Program-made: the position numbers and the translations under genes
Notes under the pieces: generated by a model
Database searches by the model: none
Told to the model about the DNA's origin: nothing
Seen by the model: only the letters and a program-made list of their open reading frames with translations
Shown: in pieces, positions 35,897 to 47,887 of the stretch
Numbering within the stretch: the first letter of the stretch is position 1
Layout: every line of letters begins with the position of its first letter
Source of the DNA: Thermomucor indicae-seudaticae
Taxonomy: Eukaryota > Mucoromycota > Mucoromycetes > Mucorales > Lichtheimiaceae
NCBI GenBank assembly: GCA_000787465.1
Contig: JSYX01000008.1
Location: 1 to 64,000 of the forward strand
Direction: 5' to 3'
Length of the DNA stretch: 64,000 bases

Positions 35897-38800
35897 GACT
35901 GGGATGAACAATAAAAGGTGACGTGGTCATATAACAGGGAATATCTGGAGAGGTCTAACAATACAGCAGGAAAGAATACAAAAAGGGGGAAAGACGATGA
36001 AAAGGAAGAAAAAGAAAGAGATGAAGGTCAAGAATTACGCATCTATTTAATTGGACTTCACTAAAAGTATTTTATTTTATTCTAAATCAAAAACGAAAAG
36101 GTTGGCAAGGTGCTTTCGCGGGATCGCTGCACATTCGTGTAACTGAATCTCCCAGCCAACCATTCCAAAACAGGAATCTTTTGAAACACCGGTCAATTGT
36201 GTAGCAACATGAGATATCGGGTTTCAAACGCGCAGCACAGGCACAGAAACGCTCTTTCCATGTCGTATTTAAAGGAGAAACGCACAGAATTAGAAATACG
36301 AAACTCCAATTCTCTTTAAAGGACGATATCAGCCAGGTTTCTGGCGAGCCTAGCAGCAGTTAACATATAACATGCTGATCGTGTGCATTCGATGCACTCA
36401 GTGATTAAACAATGTCGATTAAAAAGCTTCAACACTCGATATCCAAGCCATCTGTATGGTAACTCTGGCTTCAGGTGACAGTACAATTGACTGATCGGAG
36501 CTTGATAAAGTTCATGGTCATAGCGGCTGCTTGCAGTTGTCCAAAACACCATTCAATGCCCTTGCCGTTTCATCCTGTGAAACAGGTAAAGACTTGATTT
36601 CTCTGACAGATATGGTGATTGGTGGTGAAGTAACAATGAGATGGTCAATTTAGTGGCACCGGGTGCAAGAGCTCATTAGTTTTCCGTCGGATCCCTGAGC
36701 AATGAAATAAGTGCATGGGCACTGACCAATTCTAGTTCCGCACGAGGTGTTTACAAGCTCGCGGCTCTTGCCTTCCTTAACAAAACATTCGGGCCTTATC
36801 AGCAGTTTGGTAACTTCGAATTCTTCAGGCAAGAACTTAAAGCAGTACCTTACTCTTCATCGAAGAAATCTTTTTTACTTTACACTCAGTATCCGCTTCC
36901 TATTTTGTAATGTATTTCATGTCCAGGGACGATAACACCGGGCAAAGTGGTTTCGGTCCTCGTGACATTGATTAGATACTGGCCTTATCTCTGGATGCGT
37001 TTTCGTGCGATCGCTGCCATTCTTGGCAGTAATAATCAAATTCTCCGAAACTTTAATGTCTGTGGCCGCAACTTTGGGGGCTGTTACATGATGGACCTAA
37101 AAAGCACGCGTATAATCGAACGGAAGTCTTTCGAGAAAATCCAGTTTACGATAGCTAAACCAGAGGACCTTCGACATCGTGTGCCGTCAACAAAACACTC
37201 GTTCTTGGCAGCTGAGGGTCTTATCGGGGAAGTCTGATTGTGTCACTAATATACTTGGTACATTCTGTGCTCAAGGAGCACGAAAGCAGACTATAAATTT
37301 TACTTGCTGCAGGAAGATTGTGGTCATGGTGGCACAGTCAGACGCCAGACGCAAGTCCTTCTACCAATCTGAGAATACTGGATTTTTTCCGTTCTGAGAA
37401 AAGAGCGTAGTTAATTAAGCTGCCCAACTTAATTGCTACTAATGCACTTCATCAAAATCCTGAGCGACATCGACGTTAGGTATGTCTGCCACTTCAGCAG
37501 ATACCTCCATAGCACCTGCGTCTATAGACAGTACGAGCCTTGAGCGTCAACGTAATTCAACATCAAACGTTACCGGTGTACTTAGCCTGGTTTTGATATA
37601 CAGCATCACAAATCGGCTGAAATACTGAAGAATTGGAGGTGGCGACAGCAATGCATGTGACATCGGCCAAATAAAATGCTCTCTTTTACAGCTATTTTGT
37701 CCAGGTTCATCACGAACGTTGACTTGGATCGATACTTCTTTTATTCTCTCGTTATATATAATGAGAATCTGGCTTCTCTGTGTCCTGGTTCGCCACGTCG
37801 GCTGCATACAATAAAAAGCATTTGGAGTACCGTCTCCATGAACAGACTTCCAGACGTCTTTTCCAGCTCGGTTGTGGAATACTGGATTTTTACTCGCAAT
37901 TTGCGTCCGTGGAAATTATTATTATGCTCGACTTTCATTGCCAACTCCAGTTTATCTATCAAAGCCTGCACCTATCAGCCCCTTCTCGCTTCTCAGATTA
38001 TATACGAAAATGCCACAGTACGTAATCAGTCCGTTTGCCACTTTGGTTCCAGATTATACGGTTAAAAGAGCAGGCATGGGTCTATTCAGTATTACTTATT
38101 CTCCATTGCCTCTTCTTCCCTCAAGAAGAAGAAAGGAAAGTACAGTTATGATGAACCTAATCTATTGATGCTAATGGCTATTTCGTTCCGATCAGTGGTC
38201 ATATTCCAATTGACAAGTGTTATCATAATGGCGTTTTCTCTTTTGTTCATTTGAAATATCCATTTGGTCAGTTATCCTGTTCTTGGGGAAGCGTCGATCT
38301 TTCTTATACCTATCACTGAAGGTCCTTCAGATAAACCGCTTCGAACGTAAGTTAACCCTACGTGCTCGCTCAAAGCTGTTCAACAAGTGCGTTGAAGTCC
38401 AAGTCGCAAGACTTCCGTTTATCTGCAGTGCCCGTCATACGTTTCTTACAGACTTTGCGTCTCAGTCTTGCTGGATCTGCAAAGCTTTGCAAGTCCATCC
38501 TTGTGCTCCTCTTTTATCCATGTTTGACCCTTACTACATTGTACATTATTCTCTTTTGCGTACTTCGGCTGATGACAAGATTTCTTCCGGAGGGTTGGAA
38601 GCATTGCACTTCGCAACCCTCAAATTGTATAGCCAGTCAACTGCTGCACTGGACTACATGTTGTGAAGCCGCCAAGGCACTACCGTGCGCCAGCGAGTGG
38701 ATCCACTCGGGGTTCTTGCCGTGATTAGACTTACGCCCTCCTTGTGTTCATGCCCCGTAGACATTCTTGTCTTCCGCCAACGCTAGCTTAAACATTGCTG

Positions 38801-38938
38801 GGCCCTTGCCTTCCCTTAACCATACGAATAAGTAAAGATGCAGTGATGTGGACCAATCACGATTTGATATCCATCAAGTTTCAAACCTGATTGATGTATG
38901 CTTTTCTTTCTGCTCTTCTCTCCGCTTTTTCCGTCAAG
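35897..38938. other. Accessory region, fragments only
   Basis: No intact gene. Plus-strand 37790-38025 reads convincingly like protein (KKHLEYRLHEQTSRRLFQLG and beyond) but has no start, no clean splice partner and stops in neighbouring frames. Further broken frames follow to 38720. I do not recognise the family. Confidence 0.4.
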
Positions 38939-40754
38939 ATGACGATTAAATCGTTACACACCCAAGCGAAAAAGGCTGAAGCCTGTTAAGCGGTTCAGTC
39001 TGTGAGTGCATATCTTGACAGTTGCAACTGTGAAGTCGTTTCGTCGATTATTGTTGTCAATTCTTTGCGCTTCTGCAGCAGTTGGCTGCTGTACAGCTTT
39101 TGCAAGAGCACATGCTGACACAAGGTAGAAACTCGGCTTTGAAGACTGCGAGCTCTGAGCAAATTTTTAATCGTGAATAGGTCTGCTTCCCACTGACGAA
39201 GCTATCAAGCGGTTTGCTCGTGAATCAGTCAAGCAATCCCTACGAATTTTCGGAGGTCCGGATAGGCACGTATGCTTTGTCTTGGATGGCAAGCATTCGA
39301 AACTGAAACAAGGAACCCATGCGAACCGACAAAAGATTCGCTCGTCAAGCAAAACACTGGATATCGTTTACAGACAACGTCAAGCAACAGGTCACAAAAG
39401 TGTGCGGTCCATGTTTTAGGATGCAAATTATAAGTTCTAAACCGATTACAGTGTGGACATTAGACTGTACGATGGAAAGGCTGACTACAGCAAACTATCT
39501 TTTATCACGTCTTACCATGAAGCAGACCCACAAGTTGTATATATGGCAAATATTTCAAGTAAGCAGTCTGCAATTGCGAGCCCAGATGGAGATTTGTTTG
39601 CGTACTGTGGGGCCATGGACTCGGTCGTCTGTATTGATACTTTGCTGCGTTTATCCATTCTTCTCACACTCTTGGAATTTGTAAAGAATTCTCAAGTGTT
39701 TCGCCGGAGATGGGTCAGGGCTAGTAACCAGCAAACGAGGGCTATTGGAAAAGCTCGGCTTGGTGAAAACCGGAGATTCCATCACGGTAATTCTGAGATA
39801 CAAAGTCTTCTATAAGATGGTGACTCACGCTTGTCATTTAGACTGAAAAGTCTTTAGCAGTAATTTGTACATTAGCTGGAAATGACTATGCACAAAACGT
39901 CCTTATGAAGTCTTTTGCATGGGCAAAATCGTTTATCCTCCCGACTCCAATAACAGCGAACGAACTACTTGATGCTGTAGGTCCCAAAAGTTCCAATATA
40001 GGATGACGGAGTTTACCGTGCAGTCGCGACAGATCAACTGCCCTAGATCAGGCAGGTTTCTTGTGCGCACTTGTACGCAGAGAAGTAGCAGCTGTCAATC
40101 AAGGGAGGCAAATTGTCACACAAATTGCCAACTTGGCCATTCGACTGGTCTATGAAGACAAATATAACTACACATTCCAGAAGATGGTATATCGCAACTT
40201 TTTTCGATACCGACCGGACGACGACGGGCGTCCGTGCTGCCGTCAGCGGGGCATCGGGTTCTGCAGCGCAGAAGATATGGCTATGGATGTGTCATATGGC
40301 AACGCTTTACGACTAACGAGCTACAAACACGGGCGAAGTGACCAGGCACAATACCGAGCGGCCGAAACTCAACCGGGAGGGCTCCATACATGATCCGAAT
40401 GTCCTACTTGCCTATCCCGGTGATCCGAGCATCAAAGCTCTCTTCAGGCTGACAAACGACAATCGCTCACTCGGTAATCTGCTTTTACTTGCAAGGCGAA
40501 TTTGGTGCGAAGGGTACATTGATCGCCTTCACCAGCTGCCTAACCCCCCGAATTCGGAAATCGAAGAATATTCTTCGAACAGGTCGCAAGGGGCCTGGAT
40601 GACAGTTTTCGTCCAAATATTACGCACCATTTTCTGGATTGATACGCTGCCTACCTGTCGTCGCAACTCGCAGTACAAGTTGGAGTACCTGCTGTTTGGC
40701 ATGTGTCTGGAGACGATCGTTAAGTGGCTTGCACAAGAAGGTCGAGGCGCGTAA
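38939..40754 (+). pseudogene. Rad2/XPG-like nuclease gene, probably decayed
   Basis: Pieces in several frames follow the order of a Rad2-family flap nuclease. An N-terminal MTIKSLHTQ and a CCQFFALLQQLAAVQLLQ segment come first. Next is HVCFVLDGKHSKLKQGTHAN, resembling the N-domain. Then EADPQVVYMAN and SPDGDLFAYCG match the acidic I-domain. TEKSLAVICTLAGNDYAQNV matches the helix-hairpin region. Good introns join some pieces (GT at 39124 to AG at 39179; before TEKS at 39841), but others need frame changes, and stops interrupt 40260-40330. It may be a pseudogene or a gene whose exons I cannot resolve. Not a housekeeping FEN1 or XPG by sequence. Confidence 0.5.
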
Positions 40755-40869
40755 GCCCGTCATGAGTCCCGTTCTGAGTACTGAGCGTCCTGAGGAACCC
40801 GTCGCGAGTACCGTACTGAGTACCGTCCTGGGTATCGAGCGTCCTTAGCGGAACCCTAGTTGCCAAAGG

Positions 40870-42493
40870 ATGTCGAGGAAGAGACGACGAATGAGGTACT
40901 TGTTGATGGGAAACTTTTCGGACGCAAAATATAATATCTCATACTGTGCGCTACTTACGATTCAGAATGCGCTGAGCACAAGAGGGATCTCTATTAGAGA
41001 ACCGCCGAGCGTAGGCCCAGTTTTAGCTCGACGATTTTATACGTACAAGCAAGAAATATTACGCCTTGGTAACCATAATCTGTTACAGTACAAAGCGAAT
41101 TTACATGAGATAATGTAAGTTTACTGCTATGTTGCGAATGATAATTTTCAATGGCTAACTTTTAATTAGGGCACTCTGTCACATTTTGCTCCTAAAGCCG
41201 GATGAATACCCAAGCCAGCGAAGTCGCTTCCTTGACAAAGAATACGTGGATGATGTCTACGATAGTTTTCTAACCCGAAACTGTGCACAAGGGAATCGTA
41301 TGAACAAAGACCTCTATACCGACCTTCGAGATCTTTTCCGGGTAAGTGTGTCTATTTGTCGCTGAGAGTATACCATTCATTTTTTATCTGCAGGGTCTCA
41401 ACAAACCAAAAGTTAATTCAGACGTAATGCTTGAGAGTGTGACCGAAAAGCTAAGAAACTTTCAAACGAGCTCTTTTGAGTGTCGTGTTCTTCGTCGCTG
41501 CATGAATATGTATGTGAGCTTCATTCATTAGATTTTGAAAGGGACAGGGTACTCACGGTTATGTATAATTTAGACTTAAAGAATTTCCGATGCTGCCACT
41601 TGATGAAAACTTGAGTGAGCATGATCTTATCAGTCGCTTCTTTGACCCTACTCGTCGACCGTTGCTTAGCAGCCGGAATTGCCGCTTGCGATTGTGAGAT
41701 TTAAAATGCAGTTTCAAGAAACACGAGTATTTATCGAACATGCAGGCCCGAAACAAACGCTATGGAACGCGATTGCCGAACAAACCGTATCTCACGGCCT
41801 TATGCTGTAATTAGCGACCTGCAGGAACTCCGATACATTAGAGGCAGAGTCATTTGCGAGGTGAAGACTAAGGCTCTTAATTGAGACGGATCTAGGGACG
41901 ACACGTCCCATTTGTCCCGTCCCATTTAATAATCGGGACAGTGGATGTCCCGATTAACTGTTCTGACTAGGTCTCGAGTCGGACCCATGGCCCGTCTCAT
42001 TTGTCCTGTCCCGCCCGTCCCATTAAGAGCCCAGTGAAGACATACTTCGCCGACACATATCTAAAGTGTTGACCTCTTACGCCTTGGAACTTTTGGAAAG
42101 AATTGCATAGACGTTCATCGCATGAACAAGGTTGTCCTTTTCAAATAGTCGGTGAGTAATAAATGCCCATGTGCAACTTACAACCATATACTAATTGGCA
42201 CGTATGTCAGGATTTCAAGCAACGTTCTATGTCGGACCCTTATTGACGAAGGAGTTTATGCTATGGCCGAATTATTAATAAAAATAACTCTTCCATCTTG
42301 TGTACGAGAACTAGCAGCATTCATCGATCGCCTAGAAGATTTAAAAGATGTCCTCGAAACCCTCGATACTTCCACACTCTTGGACCTGAAAGACTGGGAA
42401 ATGAATCATCGCGAAACTCTCGACACACTTTCACTTGAAATGGCAGTGGACAAAACAAGATCAAAGTTTAGACGATGCCTAGTACATTTCTAA
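40870..42493 (+). pseudogene. Unknown gene family member, split by a MITE
   Basis: Plus-strand coding pieces in order: MGNFSDAKYNISYCALLTIQ, LLLKPDEYPSQRSRFLDKEY, LKEFPMLPLDENLSEHDLIS, RGRVICEVKT, YFADTYLK, DLLRLGTFGKNCIDVHRMNK and VYAMAELLIKITLP. Introns fit some joins, but at least two single-base frame changes (near 42065 and 42140) and the 165 bp insertion at 41869-42033 break it. I do not recognise a named family; from its style it may be a repeated, lineage-specific protein. It follows the Rad2-like pieces directly and could once have been the same gene. Confidence 0.5.
41869..42033. mobile_element. 165 bp MITE, hAT-like
   Basis: Ends form an inverted repeat: TAAGGCTCTTAAT on the left, ATTAAGAGCCCA on the right. 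The element is flanked on both sides by the 8 bp GTGAAGAC (41861-41868 and 42034-42041), a target duplication of the size made by hAT transposases. It has no coding capacity. Inside are repeated GTCCC/GGGAC words and a perfect 10 bp hairpin, AATCGGGACA with its complement five bases later (41931-41955). Confidence 0.8.
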
Positions 42494-42779
42494 TATTGAA
42501 TATCAATTATTACAACGGGTTCAGTTTTATGGAGTCTGGAGGCCACCGCCACAATTACTCGCAAGCTGCGGGACATCGACTTATGGCGATGTTGGTATCC
42601 TTCTAATATTCACATGTGAACAAAGCTGTTATTGGAGCTGGCTACTGGACGCATATGTCGAATATTGCGCATCGTTCACGGATTTGCAGTCCACGACCGT
42701 GCGGGGTGTCACAGGGCAAGGAAAGATTTTAATCTACTGTCGCCAATACATTCTCCTTTTTCTCTTCATCTTTTCCTTT

Positions 42780-42950
42780 TCAGATGCATGGATGCTAAAA
42801 TTTTAAGACGTACCTCTTTTCTATGCTCACGGCCGAGGTTGTATGCCAGAGCTGACGTGCTTATCGGACATTTGATGAGCACCGGGTTGACCCAACTTCA
42901 ATGCGAGGTTGTTTGTGAGTGTAAATCAGTTTGGTACAGAGCGTCCATTG
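42780..42950 (+). pseudogene. Short remnant resembling the preceding family
   Basis: Reads RLYARADVLIGHLMSTGL and CEVVCECK, similar in order to RPYAVISDLQELRYIRG and ICEVKT of the MITE-split gene 1 kb upstream. Flanking sequence has no open continuation. Likely a second, more decayed copy; the match is by eye and weak. Confidence 0.3.
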
Positions 42951-44514
42951 CATTGAATGCTAGCGCATACCGGTTCTATCCCACAGCGCCAGATAGTTTT
43001 CTATGAGCGCAAAACAAAAGGAAAAATACGGCAATTTGGGACAGCAGTAATCTGGGACAGGCATTACGCGGGACGGGTATCACCAGGGGCAGCCATATTG
43101 GGGATAAGCAATCTAAGATTCTCCCAATTTATGCTGAGAATATTATGCTGAAGGTTCAGAATAGGAAGTTCGGAGAGCAAAATAGGGGTAAATGGACAGA
43201 AAACAGATCAGGGCAATGGCACCAGAACGGATGTAGTGAGGACCGTCAAAAATATAAAAATGATGTTTTTGCCGCCAGACATGCACGCTAGCGACTAAGG
43301 TAGTAATTTATTGTCTACAGTGAAAATGTCCGGCTTTTGCTAGGCGTCTGTCGCCGGGTATACCATTGTAAGGATGGAAGTCCAAAAATTTGACAAATAA
43401 TAACGCAAATTAAAGCGTGAGAAAAAGCCTCCCTATGGAACCTTGACATTTTACCCTGCTGATTTTACTTATCATTGAATTTTCCGTAATACCAAGTTTT
43501 GCGAATGCCTATGTAAAACGTTACATCGTAGACATGCGTTATATCATGTGCTATGTTACTAGAATTAGCAACCATGGTCCTAGGGGTGTTACTGTCGTTT
43601 TTTGCTTTGTCTTTGCCTTACGGAATAAATTTTGATAGTTTTTTGACTGGTCACTTGTGTCACATGAAAATCGCACTAGGGGAAGAAATCCTTGAATTTT
43701 GATTATGCCAGGATAAAGTAAAGGATCGGTCCTGGTATCAAAGGGTAAATAAAGGATGATGCTGGAATCCAGGGATTAGTTCAGGGATAGATCGTCAACT
43801 ATCAGTCATTTTTGCAAAGCTTATGGTTTACACCCAATCCTAAGGGTTTAGGCGACCTTCAATGATTGACTGACCTAAAACATGATTTGCAATCTCGGAC
43901 CTTTACTATAACAAACGGGCCGTATAAATTTGAAGTTATCCTTGAGTCGCTCATAAGCAAGTTTTATTCAAGGAGCGTTCCATGGATTGCTCAAGGATAT
44001 ATGCTTGGATTAAAAGATTATTTCTCTAGTGGCGTTTCTCGTTAACTTGAGCAGCTTCTCGGAAAGGAATGTCGTTCAGGTTTTAGAAAGCCAAGCTGCC
44101 TTCTGGTCTCTTTTGGCCGCCCCAACAATCGTATTCCTTGAACTTTGAGCTTAGCGGACCGTCGTCGTATTTATCAAGACTAGTGATACCAGACATGCCG
44201 GAAATGTAATAAATTGACACTAGTGCGAGCGGAGACGTATATGCAGGAGAAATATTTACCTTGAAAGAGGTTAAGTATGATTTTCCTGAATTTAGGTAAA
44301 TGAACGGAGGACACTCTCACATCGACAGAGCTTTACAGACACGCTGCAGCTTGATGTTGGATGATACGATTCCCCGAGTTTATTTTCCTTCTCCAGACTT
44401 ATCACTATCCACTTTTTGAAAGACGAATCGACGGTACCTTATCAAAGAAGATGCGGAGCACAAAATAGGAATCCACTGCTTCTGTTCGTACAAGCACGAA
44501 GAAGCCCAGGTACA
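42951..44514. other. No gene found
   Basis: AT-rich, with no coding signal. GGGAC-like words at 43035-43080 recall the MITE interior but no inverted ends are visible. The final 150 bp should hold the mannosyltransferase promoter. Confidence 0.35.
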
Positions 44515-45964
44515 ATGTCATTAAAGTACTCCAAACGACAATCCGTCCTGCTACTGTACGCAAGCTTTGTTATCCTTGCATTCCTATTTATTAAACCATT
44601 TTTGCGGGTAAAATCGTCGTTCAAGACGGTTGATCAGTACTCCCATTGGTCCATGGTCAATCATCCCAATGTCCGTGATCAGTCCGCTGAACCAGCATGG
44701 AAAAACACTACCCGGGCAAAGGCGGCGTTCGTAATCCTGACGCGGAACTCGGAACTCGACGGCGTTCGAAAGGCAATGAAACAACTGGAGGCTCGGTTTA
44801 ACCGTCGATTCAACTATCCCTATGTCTTTCTGAACGACGAGCCCTTTACAGAAGAGTTTAAGGAACTTACAACGAGCCTGACTAACGCCGAGACCAAATA
44901 CGGTATTGTGTATCTCGACGGGAATGTCTGGTTTGCCCGACCAATAAGCTTATCGTACGTTCGTAGGACTGATACCTGAGGAACACTGGAGTTATCCAGA
45001 CTGGATCGACGTGAAAAAGGCCAATGAATCACGCCAAAAAATGGCTGAACAGGATATCTTGTACGGAGGCAGCTTATCCTATAGACACATGTGCCGGTAA
45101 GGAGCTCTTAATCTGAGCTCGATATGTCAGAGAGACGGAGCTGACGTATCAGAGGCAATCCAGTTTCGAGAGCGGCTTCTTTTATCGACATCCATTACTT
45201 GACAAATATGAATTTTATTGGTAAATTATAGGAGCAATGCATGTTTATAGGAATATCTCTGATCCAAAGATACATAGGCGCGTTGAGCCTTATGTAGAAT
45301 TCTTCTGCGACATAGACTATGACCCGTTTTTGTATATGCAAGAGAACAACAAGAAGTATGGTAGGTTTTTCTGTTATAGAGGGTGAAAACCCAATTCTTA
45401 TTACTGGTTATTGGGGATAGGCTGGACCATAGCTTTACTTGAACTCCCGGAAACTGTCCCGACATTATGGTCGACCGTCAGATCATTTATGAAGGAGTAT
45501 CCTGAGTTGATCCCAAAGAACAATCTGATAGATTTTGTATCCAACAATGGTGGCTATAGTTATAACTTGTGCCATTTCTGGAGCAATTTTGAGATTGGTG
45601 ACCTCAGATTTCTGAGGAGTGAGGCTTACAGCAAGTTTTTTGACTACCTTGACAAAGCAGGTGGCTTCTTCTACGAGCGGTAAGTAGTTATCAGTCATCT
45701 ATATCTATCCCAATTATTCATGTCGGAGTAAGCTGGGGCGATGCTCCTGTTCACTCTATAGCAGTGTCCCTATTCCTGACAAAATCTGAAGTACATTTTT
45801 TTGACGACATCGGATACAAACATGAAGACTTTATGCATTGTCCACGGGCCAAAGAGCTGCAAAAAAAATGTCATTGTGACTCTGAAGAAACTTTTGGTGA
45901 GAAATTGGAGACGCCACTTTTATCTTCCCAATTGCTGACCCGCTATGTTATGCTGCAGATCTAA
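44515..45964 (+). CDS. GT15 alpha-1,2-mannosyltransferase (Kre2/Mnt1 family)
   Basis: Predicted Golgi type II enzyme adding alpha-1,2-mannose to O- and N-glycans; 385 residues. Exons: 44515-44902, 44967-45096, 45155-45220, 45278-45360, 45421-45679, 45733-45964. The start is the ATG at 44515; a membrane anchor follows ([19 protein letters not shown]). Family marks: [115 protein letters not shown] and [14 protein letters not shown]. All intron phases agree. It lies convergent with Hsp20, 125 bp apart. Confidence 0.93.
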
Positions 45965-46089
45965 CTGAAAATTCGTGTTATCGACGATGGGTGCTTATAG
46001 ACGAGTGATGATAATTTTTTGCATTTTTGTATTTAATGTTTGTTCCAAAGCTATGTACTATATTTACAAGATCTTAATGATAGTGCAAG

Positions 46090-46596
46090 TTATTCAATGT
46101 TAACCTTTGTGGTTTGCTTCTCAAGCTTTGGTACATTGATGGACAATACGCCGTCCTTAAAGGTTGCCTTGATAGCTTCTGCATTGATGGGAACAGGGAA
46201 CGAGAAGCTTCGGGAGAAGGATCCCACCACACGTTCATTGGCCCACCATGACGCCGGCTCTTTGGCTTCACCTGCTTCAACTACCTCTTGGGTTCCTGAC
46301 TGCTGCTCGCCGCCCGCCTGATTGGTCACAGATCTCTGGGAAGCGTTGGTGCCACGGAGCACAATAGTCCGGCTGTCCGGTACTTCGATTTCGATATCAT
46401 TCTTGTTGAAACCTGGAAGCTCAGCTTGCAACTCGTAACCAGACTTGGTTTCATGCACATCGGTAGGTGGTCGTCGACCGAAGAAGAATGGTCGCTGGTT
46501 ATGAATGGCGGTAGCTGCCAAAGGTTGGTCCAGCATAGCGAATGCTCGGTTCATTTCGCGGAGTGCTTCGTTGAAGAAACGTTGAGAAAGCGCCAT
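46090..46596 (-). CDS. Small heat shock protein, Hsp20 family
   Basis: ATP-independent chaperone that holds unfolding proteins; 168 residues, single exon as is common for heat-shock genes. The start is the ATG at 46596. The alpha-crystallin domain runs from about residue 45: GYELQAELPGFNKNDIEIEV, TIVLRG, FSRSFSFPVPINAEAI and the hallmark FKDGVLSINVPK. A Gln/Gly/Glu-rich insert lies in the middle of the domain, as in other fungal Hsp20s. It has a clear TATA box 62 bp upstream. Confidence 0.95.
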   Translation of the reverse strand: MALSQRFFNEALREMNRAFAMLDQPLAATAIHNQRPFFFGRRPPTDVHETKSGYELQAELPGFNKNDIEIEVPDSRTIVLRGTNASQRSVTNQAGGEQQSGTQEVVEAGEAKEPASWWANERVVGSFSRSFSFPVPINAEAIKATFKDGVLSINVPKLEKQTTKVNIE

Positions 46597-46657
46597 TTTT
46601 CTTCCTGTGTCGGTAGAGTAAGTCGAGCGGTACACCTTCGGGGAAAAATCCCAGGCT

Positions 46658-46665
46658 CTTTTATA
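46658..46665 (-). promoter_or_regulatory. TATA box of the Hsp20 gene
   Basis: Minus-strand TATAAAAG, 62 bp before the start codon. Several GAA/TTC words lie upstream at 46698-46770, but their spacing does not make a clean heat-shock element by eye. Confidence 0.6.
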
Positions 46666-47887
46666 TCCTTTGTTTAAAATTCCTATCGATTACTGGGGAA
46701 CGTGCTAGAAATGCCTTGAAACTATGCGAATGAGTCAAACGCGAATCCGACGATTCCGGCCATTCCCATTGCTGGGCATGAAATTCGCGGGGCATAAATG
46801 ACTAAATTTGGCAATCCCCGGCAGGTTCCAACAAATGAGCTTACACACTCTTTACGTGTCCATATGCCGGATATTCGATGGATAGCTATGAGTCAATCGT
46901 CAATCACAGCCGCTGGCGATGACTCCTTTTGTACTGGTGCCATATTCAATTTGGCTTTCTGGTAAAGGATGTCTGCACGAATATGAGCGATAGTCAGAAT
47001 CAGCTATCTCCTGTCAATATGTAGGTGCATCATCGAAAGGGCTGGATTCTCCAATTTACAAGGGCTTGTTATATGTGCAAGGATCATGTCGAGTTTCAAA
47101 CGTGATTTTAACCAGAGCGCATGCATTTTCCTCTCTTGCAGAAACCACGAGCATACTCGTGTGAGCGCTCGTTTGAGCGTTATGTGATCCTCCTGTACAC
47201 GCTATCGGCAAGAGACCATCTATCAAGACTACTGCCCAAGGCAAGACATCAAGCCTTTCTGCAAGATTTCTCCAGTAATGAAAGAAAGCCGGCCAAACCA
47301 GGCTCCTGTTCCCAAGACAGATAAACGTTTTCATGATAAGTTGATACCGGTCGCTCCTGTAAATCCATAGCAACATATTACGAATAGAAAAATACTTTTA
47401 TTGCCATATATATTCTCATCCTCAATTTTGGGGCAAACACACGTTTGCATACTGACCTTACTTTTTGGGTAGAAAACCCTATGCCCAAATGCAAATAGAA
47501 TAGTCCAAGTTTATAGAAATGATGTCGCTAATAATGCAGGCATATCAATATGCATAATCGATCAAGGGACAAAAGTTATGGCGTCAAATACGTCTTTGTT
47601 GGTAATCTATGCCGTAGTACATGGTGGGCCTGAAGTCGAATAATTCATAATAAACGATAAGGCTGCATGCGTGGACGACACTGCTTCGCGAAAGAACATT
47701 GACTGAAGAGGGGTCCTTCAAATCTTGCTATTCAAATATCCAGGTAGTCGTCTAAATGTTACTTAAGTGCCATCTGTGTTGAAAAGCGTTTGTACATTAC
47801 GTTTCGCACCGTCTGGATGCCAAATTTGGCGTTCCCGAACCTGAATTTTGTTTGCAAGTGGTGCGTTTACTGGCCGAGCAAAGCCTA
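46666..47887. other. Intergenic
   Basis: Promoter side of Hsp20, then a stretch with no recognisable gene. The frame of RMI1 is already open from about 47787 but without an ATG, so an upstream first exon may hide here. Confidence 0.35.

Noticed and set aside
36650..36832. Cysteine-containing minus-strand frame (ECFVKEGKSRELVNTSCG)
   Set aside because: Short, no signal peptide, and only a weak echo at 37100-37240; not enough for a secreted cysteine-rich gene.
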